From positions 310,001 to 374,000 of the forward strand of contig NZ_JAYKBP010000002.1 of assembly GCF_035282405.1 (NCBI RefSeq): a stretch of 64,000 bases of DNA. The letters run 5' to 3'. This document shows, in pieces, positions 25,662 through 33,966 of this stretch (its first letter is position 1; the number at the start of each line of letters is the position of its first letter). A model generated the notes under the pieces. It did no database searches and was not told where the DNA came from. It saw only the letters and a program-made list of their open reading frames with translations. Both the position numbers and the translations under genes were made by a program. This DNA is from Parvimonas sp035282405. GTDB lineage: Bacteria > Bacillota > Clostridia > Tissierellales > Peptoniphilaceae.

Positions 25662-26423
25662 TTATTTCTTTCTTGCAACAAAATAATATCTGTGAATTCT
25701 CCCTTTAATTACTCCTTCTTTTTCAAGAATTTCCTGTGCTTTAAAAAGATTTTCTTTATACTTTTCAACTTCAAAATAAGGAAATTCCCAATCTATAATC
25801 CTTGCAAACCAAACTAGAGCCCCAACATCATAAAACTCTATCGGTCTATAAGCTTCTACTTCTTCAATAATCTCAAAACCATTTTCTATAAATTCTTCTT
25901 TTGAAATATTCAGATAAGCTTTAGGAAATGGAATATCAACATCTCCTATTAAAAGTTCCACTAATTCTCTGTCATTTTCTGCACCAACCTGTTGTGTAAG
26001 GAATAATCCTCCGCTTTTAAGAACTCTTTTAAGTTCATTAATATTATATTCACCATGTCTATTTGTAATAATATCAAAATAATTATCCTTAAAAGGAAGT
26101 TCATCACCACCATCGGCTGGTTTAAAATCTATTCCTAAAGGAATAAGTCTCTCCTCACATATCTTAATATTTGGCCCATAACCTTCAATTGCTGAAGTAT
26201 ATTTAGGATTTAATAGAAAAGATAAAAGAAATTCTCCACCACCAGTTTCCATATCCAACAAATAATCACTTTCTCTTAAATAAGATTTTATAATACTCTC
26301 AAAATCCCATGGAAGATCATCTTCTTCTCTATATCTTCCTCTAATATGAGAAAAATCCCAACCCTTAATATGAGCAATTTTCTGCTCATGCAACCATTAC
26401 TTTAAAAGTGTCTTTTTATCCAT
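25662..26423 (-). pseudogene. class I SAM methyltransferase, nonsense codon near N-terminus
   Basis: From ATG at 26423, preceded by AAGGAGA, the frame reads MDKKTLLK, then TAA (26397-26399), then WLHEQKIAHIKGWDFSHIRG. Homologous methyltransferases have Gln-Trp-Leu at this place, so CAA has probably become TAA. The rest (243 codons) is open and keeps DMETGGGEFLL, the SAM motif I, and ITNRHGEYNINELKRVLKSGG. The product might still be made by restarting at TTG 26393, but no ribosome site is seen there. Confidence 0.7.
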
Positions 26424-26450
26424 ATTTTTCTCCTTAAATATCTATTTTAT

Positions 26451-26810
26451 TTATCTAACAATTGAATTATCCGTCATCAAATTAGCTATATGATGAGGAA
26501 TCATAGAAACTTGCATTGACATTTCAACATGATAATTTTTATCTATACATTCATCCCAATACTCAAGATGCTTTTTATCTATCCACGAATCAGACTCTTC
26601 CACTCTTATTCCGTTTTCTCCTTGAATTGAATACCAATAAAGATACTCTTCATCATCACATTTTTCTCTAAAAATAGTTTCGACATACATTCTCTCTCCG
26701 TCCAAAGTAAGTAATACTTCCTCTATATTTTCATTTAAAAAATTCATCCACTTATCTACTACTTCCGACTTCCCCTTTCTGACACGAAATCGTGATAATT
26801 CTATATTCAT
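26451..26810 (-). CDS. DUF6176-like small protein
   Basis: 119 residues, soluble. Starts with IELSRFRVRKGKSEVVDKWMNFLNEN and contains ERMYVETIF, EEYLYWYSIQGE and LEYWDECIDK, a ferredoxin-like-fold pattern resembling DUF6176. Function unknown. It is 27 bp upstream of the methyltransferase gene in the same direction. Confidence 0.55.
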   Translation of the reverse strand: MNIELSRFRVRKGKSEVVDKWMNFLNENIEEVLLTLDGERMYVETIFREKCDDEEYLYWYSIQGENGIRVEESDSWIDKKHLEYWDECIDKNYHVEMSMQVSMIPHHIANLMTDNSIVR

Positions 26811-26864
26811 ACTTTCCCTCCAAAAATATTATATTTAATTAAACAAATAAGCATTTGTTAAACT

Positions 26865-27722
26865 CTATAAATTAAACAAAACTTTGTCAATATCTAATAA
26901 GACCTTTGATATACAATTTTTTAATTCATATAATGTATCTGTGTTAAATTTGCTTGGAATATCTGATTCGAGATATTCTTCACTCCATTGCTCATTATCC
27001 CATATATTAGTAGAAGTTTTACAAGAAAAACGGTATTTTTGTGTGCCATTAGATATAATACACATTACAGGAATTGTTCCAGATTCCTTTGTATATTTTT
27101 TATAGTATGCATATATCGTTTTATTTTTTTGCTCATCTAATATAAGTAGAAAAAATACACTTTCTAATATGCTATCTGATTGCTTGATAATTTCTTCGTG
27201 AATCCACGGAGCATATAACAAACCAGCAAGCAACTCATTACCATATTTGTTTGCTACACTCATCCAGTAGACCTCTTCTTTTTTCATCTTATCTTCAAAA
27301 TCATCTGGTGATAACAATTCATATTCTTGATGTTGACACTTAAAACCATGCCATTTTCTATATGGTAATGTTGCTTCTATTAGAATCCATTCATTATTAT
27401 CTCGAATAGCAACGCATATATGGTCTTGTTCATCTCCATAACAATCTTTATGTATATATGCATATTTTGCTTCATATCCTAATTTTTGAAATACTGAAAC
27501 CAATAAATTTGAATAATCACCGCAAGTTCCAGCCTGCATTGAAATAACATCTAAATCACTTCTTTGCAGAGGAAAAAAAGGAGCGTTTAATCTACTGTAT
27601 TTTACATTTTTATCAAACCAAATAAATAATTCATCACATACAGTTTTAATACTACTTCTATCCTTAATATTTTTTTGTATAAACTCATCTATCACTTTAT
27701 CATCAAAATGAATATATGTCAT
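26865..27722 (-). CDS. transglutaminase-like domain protein
   Basis: Start at 27722 is preferred because GGAGAGG precedes this ATG (MTYIHF); the frame opens at 27740. The 285-residue cytosolic protein has the papain-like triad region: Cys in QAGTCGDYSNLLVS, His in QDHICVAIRDNNEWILIEAT and the Asp/Glu strand after it. The C-terminal third has no recognised motif. Members of this fold can be proteases or inactive binding domains. Confidence 0.75.
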   Translation of the reverse strand: MTYIHFDDKVIDEFIQKNIKDRSSIKTVCDELFIWFDKNVKYSRLNAPFFPLQRSDLDVISMQAGTCGDYSNLLVSVFQKLGYEAKYAYIHKDCYGDEQDHICVAIRDNNEWILIEATLPYRKWHGFKCQHQEYELLSPDDFEDKMKKEEVYWMSVANKYGNELLAGLLYAPWIHEEIIKQSDSILESVFFLLILDEQKNKTIYAYYKKYTKESGTIPVMCIISNGTQKYRFSCKTSTNIWDNEQWSEEYLESDIPSKFNTDTLYELKNCISKVLLDIDKVLFNL

Positions 27723-27850
27723 TTTACCTCTCCAACACAAATCCTTAATTATAATTTTACAATGCCAATATTTTATATATTACTTACATTCTTACAAATT
27801 TAATTATATTATACCACTTGTTACAATTCTAATCTATATAAATTTAAAAG

Positions 27851-27875
27851 AGAGCGACTTCTCACTCTCTCAAAT
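27851..27875 (-). terminator. hairpin after the XRE operon
   Basis: GAGAG-containing arms on both sides of a loop (27852-27873), followed by a T-rich tract on the minus strand. It lies 77 bp beyond the stop of the membrane protein gene. Confidence 0.5.
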
Positions 27876-27951
27876 AGTTTTTTACTTACAAATTAGAAAA
27901 ATTTATACAAAAAAGAACCTTAATCTTATATATTATCTTTCAACCACTCTT

Positions 27952-28377
27952 CTACATTTTCTTTCTTAAATTATTTGCAACAATCACAGCATAAATATTT
28001 ACAATTCCATATAAACTTATCATTACCAAAAGATACTTAAGCTCAACTTTCATTAATATAAAAGTTAAAAATACCCCTCCATACAAAAAATTCATCAAAG
28101 TAAAAGCTCGTGATTTTGCCTCTTGAGCTATAGCTATATTTCTCTCATCATTTTCTTCTATCCTAATACTTTTCGCTACTTCTGGATTTTTTAAAGTTGA
28201 AAACTCCTTAATAAGACTTCCTACACCACTTCCGAATAGCCCAGAGCCTAGTCCAATAGCTAAATAAGAAATTATCTCTAAAGTCTCTGTGAGTTCAAAG
28301 TGCTTAACAGAATATCCTCCAAAAATTATAAGCAATACTCCAAGAACAGTGATAAATATATATTTTTTATTTTTCAT
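27952..28377 (-). CDS. DUF2178-like membrane protein paired with XRE regulator
   Basis: Start at 28377 is set by GGAGG before ATG of MKNKKYIFI. The 141-residue product has four hydrophobic segments (about 5-25, 35-55, 88-108, 110-130) and a conserved cytosolic loop IEENDERNIAIAQEAKSRA, typical of the small membrane proteins found next to XRE regulators. It overlaps the regulator gene by 11 bp. The C-terminus may be shortened by a frameshift (see findings). Confidence 0.65.
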   Translation of the reverse strand: MKNKKYIFITVLGVLLIIFGGYSVKHFELTETLEIISYLAIGLGSGLFGSGVGSLIKEFSTLKNPEVAKSIRIEENDERNIAIAQEAKSRAFTLMNFLYGGVFLTFILMKVELKYLLVMISLYGIVNIYAVIVANNLRKKM

Positions 28378-28576
28378 ATTCTGCCTCCTCATAAATGAAA
28401 ATATCTTCAATCTGTAATTCAAAAAATTTTGCAATCTTAAATGCCAATATAATTGATGGATTATATCTTCCATTTTCTAATGACCCAACTGTCTGCCTTG
28501 ACACTTCTAGTACACTAGCTAACTCTTCCTGCGTTATTCCTTTTTCTTTTCTTATTTGCTCTAGATTGTTTCTCAC
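28367..28576 (-). CDS. XRE-family transcriptional regulator
   Basis: 69 residues, nearly all helix-turn-helix: LEQIRKEKGITQEELASVLEVSRQTVGSLENGRYNPSIILAFKIAKFF. It belongs to the short YozG/HipB-like group. The acidic tail EEAEYEK ends in the start of the membrane protein gene. Two similar dyads in its promoter make autoregulation likely. Confidence 0.9.
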   Translation of the reverse strand: MRNNLEQIRKEKGITQEELASVLEVSRQTVGSLENGRYNPSIILAFKIAKFFELQIEDIFIYEEAEYEK

Positions 28577-28595
28577 ATAATATCCCCTCTTTTAC

Positions 28596-28659
28596 GGAAA
28601 GTTTACTTTACATTATTATATTATCAAAATTCTTATATAATGTCAAGTTAACTTTACAT
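28596..28659 (-). promoter_or_regulatory. XRE promoter with two operator-like dyads
   Basis: Minus-strand TTGACA (28641-28646), 17 bp, TAATAT (28618-28623). The related sequences GGAAAGTTTACTTTACAT (28596-28613) and TGTCAAGTTAACTTTACAT (28641-28659) lie downstream of the -10 and across the -35. Both share the half-site ACTTTACAT, and the second is nearly a full palindrome. Confidence 0.7.
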
Positions 28660-28670
28660 TTTAATAAAAA

Positions 28671-28870
28671 AGACGATATCTTCATCGTCTCAGACTGATG
28701 ACAAAAGTGTCAATGAGCAATTGTTGACACTTTTTTAACGGATAAAAAGAGAATAAGTAGTATAATAATTAGACTATAGTCAAATAATTTAATAAAAATA
28801 AAAATGTACAAAAAAAGCACAGACAAAAATTATACTTTGTCTGTGCTCTGAGACGATATCTTCATCGTCT
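28671..28870 (+). repeat. 160-bp element flanked by 20-bp direct duplication
   Basis: The element is 28691-28850, starting CAGACTGATGACAAA and ending in GACAAA-containing hairpin...GCTCTG, so its ends form imperfect inverted repeats (CAGA, five free bases, GACAAA). Identical 20-bp copies, 28671-28690 and 28851-28870, flank it. Each is a 7-bp hairpin; together, A-run on the left and T-run on the right, they would have formed one terminator before insertion. No ORF inside. Confidence 0.7.
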
Positions 28871-28902
28871 TTCTTATAATTGAAACACAAAATTTACTAA
28901 TT

Positions 28903-29796
28903 TTAAAAAACAATAAATTTTGATTCGTTTTTATTTCTATTAATTTTTTTCAATCCTATTTTTATCAATGGATTTTTTGCTTTGCTTATTCGAGCATTAT
29001 TATGACAAGCCTTTACACAAGCCATGCATACAATACAAGCATTCTTGTCAGTTACAATGTTATTATCAATACAAGCTTTAGGACATTTTTTTATACAAAC
29101 CCCACAATTATCACAAAGCTCGTAATCAGTTTTGGGAATAGTAAATATTCTTCTTCCGGTATGTACAGGTTTTATATCAGCAACTTTGCCGATAAATCTA
29201 TCAAATAAGCTTAAGCTTTTATTCTTTTCTATATTATTTTTTAATTCCTCTCTTATAGCCTTTCCAAATGAAATTGCCATATTAATATCTTCTTCATTCG
29301 GTCTATTTATAGCAACAGGTAGTTCTTTTGTTGAATAAGAATGTTCTCCTATAAACTCTCCATATCCCACAACATTGCCATTATTCTTTTTAACAATAGA
29401 AATAATCTCTCTTTTTGAAAACATAATAGTAGCATTTCCATATAGTAAAACTATAGCGACAGCTTTATTATTAAAATAAATATTCTTAATATAATTTCTA
29501 AAATCTTTATACAAAAATCCACCATAAACCGGGGCCCCTAAAATAATTAGATCAGCTTTGCTCGTATCGATGTTTTCTGTTTTAGAAATTCTATTTTCCT
29601 CTGTTAAATCAACATAATATACTTCCTTTGACTCAATTCCTTTAATTACATTTTTAATTGTTTTTTTAGTAGTTCCCGTAGGTGAAAAATAAATTACCTT
29701 AACTTTTGGAGAAAAAGATTCTTTATCGTACAAAATATTATCATCTAAAGAAAGCTCTAAATTTTTATTACTCTTATATTCCATAGTACTACTCAT
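28903..29796 (-). CDS. EFR1-type flavodoxin-ferredoxin protein
   Basis: Electron-transfer protein with an N-terminal flavodoxin domain (VIYFSPTGTTKKTI for FMN phosphate, LGAPVYGG) and a C-terminal 2[4Fe-4S] module, CDNCGVCIKKCP and CIVCMACVKAC. Start at 29796 is chosen as AGAGG lies 11 bp before it; the frame opens 15 codons earlier. Cytosolic. Physiological partners unknown, although such fusions are common in anaerobes. Confidence 0.85.
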   Translation of the reverse strand: MSSTMEYKSNKNLELSLDDNILYDKESFSPKVKVIYFSPTGTTKKTIKNVIKGIESKEVYYVDLTEENRISKTENIDTSKADLIILGAPVYGGFLYKDFRNYIKNIYFNNKAVAIVLLYGNATIMFSKREIISIVKKNNGNVVGYGEFIGEHSYSTKELPVAINRPNEEDINMAISFGKAIREELKNNIEKNKSLSLFDRFIGKVADIKPVHTGRRIFTIPKTDYELCDNCGVCIKKCPKACIDNNIVTDKNACIVCMACVKACHNNARISKAKNPLIKIGLKKINRNKNESKFIVF

Positions 29797-29841
29797 ATCT
29801 GTTCGCCTCTGATAAATATTTTTAAATAATTTATAACCCAA

Positions 29842-30213
29842 ATTATAACTTCCAAAAAATTATTATTCTACTATTTCAAATATACCCTTTGCCTAATTTA
29901 GCTAACAAAAATGAAATCATTGATAATAACTTATTTTAATAAATATAGTCAATTATAATTTACATTATTTTACCAATCAAACTAAATATAAATTTTAAAA
30001 TTATCGATATAATAATCTGCATAGGGGTATCACTATAATGTAAGTAGTTTTTTTGAATAATATATTACATATATATAATTTACATAAAAGTATTATAAAT
30101 TTACTTCGATTTTTTGAATTAAATTTTGATACTTTTAATATTTTAAAAAATAGGAATGGTATAAATTAGCACCAAAAGATATTTTGATTATGATGAATGA
30201 AAGGAGGAATTTT
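29842..30213 (+). other. long AT-rich leader region of gadC
   Basis: The gap of about 370 bp holds no convincing ORF. TATAAT occurs at 30034-30039 after a GC-richer patch (AGGGGTATCAC), and an extended -10 TGGTATAAA near 30158 is closer to gadC. No clear -35 accompanies either. A long upstream region would suit acid or phase-dependent regulation, but nothing decisive is visible. Confidence 0.4.
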
Positions 30214-31698
30214 ATGACTAATAATAAGACAACATCATCAGTAAAATCAAATAACAAATCAGCACATAAGCTAGGATTTTTTGGTTTTTTTGCTATTACA
30301 GCATCTATGGTAATGACGGTATATGAATATCCGTCTTTTGCTAGTTCTGGATTTCAACTTGTATTCTTTCTAATTGTAGGTGGAATTTTTTGGTTCTTGC
30401 CTGTTGCATTATGCTCTGCAGAAATGGCAACAGTAGAAGGATGGGAATCTGGAGGTATTTACTCATGGGTTGGAAATACTCTAGGTAAACGATGGGGATT
30501 TTCAGCTCTATTCTTTCAATGGTTTCAAATAACAGTAGGATTTGTTACTATGTCATTTTTTATACTTGCAGCATTGGCATACGTATTTAAATTTGATGCA
30601 CTTTACAATAATCCCATAGTTATGTTTTTTGGAGTTGCAATCATTGTGTGGGTCCTAACATTTGCACAATTAGGTGGAACAAAATATACAGAAAGAATTT
30701 CTAAGATTGGTTTTCTTGGAGGAATAGTTCTTCCTGTTATTATACTTTTCATAGGATTAATTGCATACTTTAGTACTGGTGGTGTTTCTCAAATTAAGAT
30801 GACAACAGAAACACTAATTCCTAATTTCAAAGAAACAGGTACTTTAGTAATTTTTGCTTCTTTCATTCTTGGTTACATGGGTGTAGAAGCATCAGCATCT
30901 CACGTTAATGAGCTTAAGAATCCGACAAGAACATATCCTTTAGTTATGATTGTATTAACTATACTTACAATTTTACTTGATGCTCTTGGCGGACTTGCCA
31001 TAGCAACAACACTTCCTGACAAAATATTAAATGGTAATCTATCTTATGGAGTAATTGAAGCCTTTGAAACAATCTTTATAGAACATTTTGGTTCACAATA
31101 TAATTGGCTTGTTTTAATTGTTGCTATTCTATTAGCTCTTGGTGTATTAGCAGAAATATCTTCTTGGATCGTTGGCCCATCCAGAGCGCTTTTAGAAGCT
31201 GCAAATGATAAGATTCTCCCTCCATCTTTTGCAAAAACTAATAAAAATGGAGTGTCAGTAAAAACAGTTATACTTCAAGCAATTATAGTAACAATTTGGG
31301 ATGCAGTTCTATGTGGTTCTATAGCATTGGCAGGAGGTTCTGATTCATCAGTTGGTTATTTAACAGCAATAGGACTTACAGTTGTAATCTATTTGGTTGG
31401 ATATATATTATTCTTCTTAGGATATTTCGTTTTAATATTCAAAAAATCTAATTTAAAACGTACATTCCAAGTTCCTGGTGGAAAAGTATTTAAAATAATT
31501 GTTGCTACAGTAGGATTGCTTATTACAATAGCAACTTTAATTATTTCATTTTTCCCATCATCAAAACTAACAGCTGCTGACAATCAAGTATATCAAATTG
31601 TGCTAATTATATGCTTTATTATCTCTTTAATAGTTCCTATAATTATTTATTCAAATAAACATAGATGGGCAACAAAATATGATGATAAAAGTAAGTAG
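30214..31698 (+). CDS. gadC: glutamate:GABA antiporter GadC
   Basis: APC-superfamily transporter, 494 residues and twelve predicted membrane segments. Start at 30214 follows AAGGAGG; in-frame ATG codons upstream lack a site. The PSFASSGFQLVFFL and ESGGIYSWVGNTLGKRWG segments near the N-terminus and EISSWIVGPSRALLEAANDKILPP in the middle fit the glutamate:GABA group. It imports glutamate and exports GABA, completing the proton-consuming cycle with GadB 63 bp downstream. The Lys/His-rich tail could form the pH plug known in E. coli GadC, but it is much shorter. Confidence 0.88.
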   Translation: MTNNKTTSSVKSNNKSAHKLGFFGFFAITASMVMTVYEYPSFASSGFQLVFFLIVGGIFWFLPVALCSAEMATVEGWESGGIYSWVGNTLGKRWGFSALFFQWFQITVGFVTMSFFILAALAYVFKFDALYNNPIVMFFGVAIIVWVLTFAQLGGTKYTERISKIGFLGGIVLPVIILFIGLIAYFSTGGVSQIKMTTETLIPNFKETGTLVIFASFILGYMGVEASASHVNELKNPTRTYPLVMIVLTILTILLDALGGLAIATTLPDKILNGNLSYGVIEAFETIFIEHFGSQYNWLVLIVAILLALGVLAEISSWIVGPSRALLEAANDKILPPSFAKTNKNGVSVKTVILQAIIVTIWDAVLCGSIALAGGSDSSVGYLTAIGLTVVIYLVGYILFFLGYFVLIFKKSNLKRTFQVPGGKVFKIIVATVGLLITIATLIISFFPSSKLTAADNQVYQIVLIICFIISLIVPIIIYSNKHRWATKYDDKSK

Positions 31699-31761
31699 TT
31701 ATTATAAATTATTAAATACATTGATATAGTTCAAATTTTATTTAAAGAAAGGAAAATTAAT

Positions 31762-33231
31762 ATGAGTAAAAAAATATCAAAATCAAGTAGAAAAAGTACT
31801 AATCATATCAGTGATATTCTTGAATCAATGAATCAAGAAACTAGATATCTTACACCAATTTTCGGTACAGAAGCTAGCGATATTGAAATGCCAAACAAAA
31901 AAATAAATGAAAATCCTGTATCACCTCAAGTCGCAGCAGAAATTATTAGAGAATATTTAAAAACAGAAGGAAATGCAACACAAAACCTTGCAACTTTCTG
32001 TCAAACTTATATGGAACCGACTGCAACAGCATTAATGGCAGAGAATTTTGAAAAAAATGCAATTGATAAAGATGAATATCCAATGACTGCAGACCTTGAA
32101 AACAGATGTGTTGATATTATTGGAAACCTATGGAATATGAATCCAAAAGAAGAACCTATAGGAACATCTACAGTTGGTTCATCAGAAGCTTGTATGCTAG
32201 GTGGACTTGCTATGCTTTTCAGATGGAAACATCTTGCAGATAAAGCAGGAGTTGATAGATTCACAAAAAAAAGACCTAATCTTGTAATTTCTTCAGGATA
32301 TCAAGTATGTTGGGAAAAATTCTGTCGCTACTGGGATATTGAAATGAGAACTGTACCACTAGATATGGAACATTTATCCCTTAATATGGATACAGTAATG
32401 GATTATGTTGATGATTACACAATAGGTATAGTTGCTGTTTTAGGTATTACTTATACAGGAAAATATGATGATGTAAAAACTCTTGACAAACTAGTTGAAC
32501 AATATAATAAAAAGAAACCTGATTTACCTATTAGAATACATGTTGATGGTGCTTCTGGAGGTATGGTTGCTCCTTTTATAGAACCTGAATTAAAATGGGA
32601 CTTCAGATTAAAAAATGTATGGTCAATTAGTACTTCAGGTCATAAATATGGTCTTGTATATCCGGGAGTAGGCTGGGTAATTTGGCGTAGCAAAAAAGCT
32701 CTTCCAGAAGAATTAATTTTCTGGGTTAGTTACTTAGGAGGAGAAGAAGCTACTATGGCAATCAACTTCTCACGTAGTGCATCTCAAATTGTCGGTCAAT
32801 ACTATATGCTTATGAGAAACGGGTTTAAAGGCTATAAAGAAATTCATCAAAGAACAATAGATGTAGCAAGATACATGGCAGATGAAATCAAAAAAATGGG
32901 AATATTTGAACTGCTTGAAGAAGCAAATCAAATCCCAATCGTATGCTGGAGACTAAAAGAAAATGCAAATGTACAATGGACATTATATGACCTTGAAGAT
33001 AGACTACGTATGCATGGTTGGATGATTCCTGCATATCCTATGCCTGAAAATATTAAAGATGTAGATGTACAAAGACTTGTTCTTCGTCAAGACTTCGGTA
33101 TGCCTTTAGCAATTCTTTGTATAAACGAAATGAAAAAACAAATTGAAATATTAAACAGTTCAAGAGTTGTTCTTCATGACAATGAAAAGAATGCAAAACC
33201 TGATAAGGGATTTGACCATAGTGGTAGATAA
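31762..33231 (+). CDS. gadB: glutamate decarboxylase
   Basis: PLP enzyme that decarboxylates glutamate to GABA and CO2, consuming a cytosolic proton. PLP Lys295 in SISTSGHKYG and Asp262 in HVDGASGG are present, as are TGSSEA-like GTSTVGSSEACMLGG at 134-148. Length (489) is somewhat longer than E. coli GadB (466). AAAGGAAA lies before ATG. The two-gene order gadC-gadB supports an acid-resistance or energy-generating unit. Confidence 0.93.
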   Translation: MSKKISKSSRKSTNHISDILESMNQETRYLTPIFGTEASDIEMPNKKINENPVSPQVAAEIIREYLKTEGNATQNLATFCQTYMEPTATALMAENFEKNAIDKDEYPMTADLENRCVDIIGNLWNMNPKEEPIGTSTVGSSEACMLGGLAMLFRWKHLADKAGVDRFTKKRPNLVISSGYQVCWEKFCRYWDIEMRTVPLDMEHLSLNMDTVMDYVDDYTIGIVAVLGITYTGKYDDVKTLDKLVEQYNKKKPDLPIRIHVDGASGGMVAPFIEPELKWDFRLKNVWSISTSGHKYGLVYPGVGWVIWRSKKALPEELIFWVSYLGGEEATMAINFSRSASQIVGQYYMLMRNGFKGYKEIHQRTIDVARYMADEIKKMGIFELLEEANQIPIVCWRLKENANVQWTLYDLEDRLRMHGWMIPAYPMPENIKDVDVQRLVLRQDFGMPLAILCINEMKKQIEILNSSRVVLHDNEKNAKPDKGFDHSGR

Positions 33232-33249
33232 TTAAATTAAAACACTAAA

Positions 33250-33440
33250 AGGGGGCTGGTAACAGTCCCTATTTTAATGTATATTTAATAATAAAAATCT
33301 CATCTAAAAAATATTTTTAAGTTTTTTACTCTTAACGTCTTGTTCTTAATCGGAGTATCTTCCCTAACATGTCATTTCGACTGGAGCGTTAGCAAAACTA
33401 ATCTAGTCCTAACTTTGCTTGTTTACAAGCAAAAGTAAAT
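33250..33440. repeat. gadB terminator and TCATTTCGAC-type repeat
   Basis: GGGGGCTG...CAGTCCC followed by TATTTTAAT at 33251-33275 is a likely gadB terminator. Downstream, about 33367-33410, TGTCATTTCGACTGGAGCG followed by a distant ATCTAGTCC resembles a degenerate intergenic repeat also seen at 58955-59035. A further hairpin with TTTGCTTG/CAAGCAAA lies at about 33413-33433. Confidence 0.5.
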
Positions 33441-33468
33441 GTATCGTAGATACATAACCCACACATAT

Positions 33469-33933
33469 TTACTCTAAAACCAATTCATAAACAAGCAAAT
33501 TCTCGCTACTTATTAGCTTAAAATTGTTATTTGTTGCGATTTTTTGTGTTGCTAATTGTTTTTTATCGCATTCGATAATGAGTGAATGGATATTTTTAGT
33601 TTTTGCATAGTCAATTAGTGATTTTGTTATTTCGTCTGCTATGCCCTGTCCCCAATAGTATGAATTTAAGATAAAGCCAATTTCGTAGCTTTCTTTATCG
33701 TATTCGTGAAAAATAATATGTCCAATTAGTTTTTTGTTTTGTTTATATTCCAAAGCAAATACTCGGGGAGGATAAGACAGTGCATTTTTGTTTAAAAAGT
33801 CTTTTGTGTCTTCCAAAGTGAAAGGTTCTTCAATGTATTCCATCACTTTAGGATTACTTAATATCAGATATAGGTCATCTACATCTGATTGTTTAAATTG
33901 TCTTATCCTACCCCTTTTTGTATCTATATTCAT
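33469..33933 (-). CDS. GNAT-family N-acetyltransferase
   Basis: About 154 residues with the RimJ/RimL-like layout: IRQFKQSDVDDLYLILSNPKVMEYIEEPFT, then FALEYKQNKKLIGHIIFHEYD and the acetyl-CoA loop IGFILNSYYWGQGIADE, followed by ECDKKQLATQKIATNNNFK. Substrate unknown. A GTG at 33954 is a possible earlier start; ATG 33933 has GGAAG at a suitable distance. Confidence 0.82.
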   Translation of the reverse strand: MNIDTKRGRIRQFKQSDVDDLYLILSNPKVMEYIEEPFTLEDTKDFLNKNALSYPPRVFALEYKQNKKLIGHIIFHEYDKESYEIGFILNSYYWGQGIADEITKSLIDYAKTKNIHSLIIECDKKQLATQKIATNNNFKLISSENLLVYELVLE

Positions 33934-33966
33934 AATATCTTCCAAGATTATCACTCCTGATTATTT

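Noticed and set aside
30034..30039. TATAAT as gadC promoter
   Set aside because: No acceptable -35 at 16-18 bp; kept only as a possibility in the leader entry.
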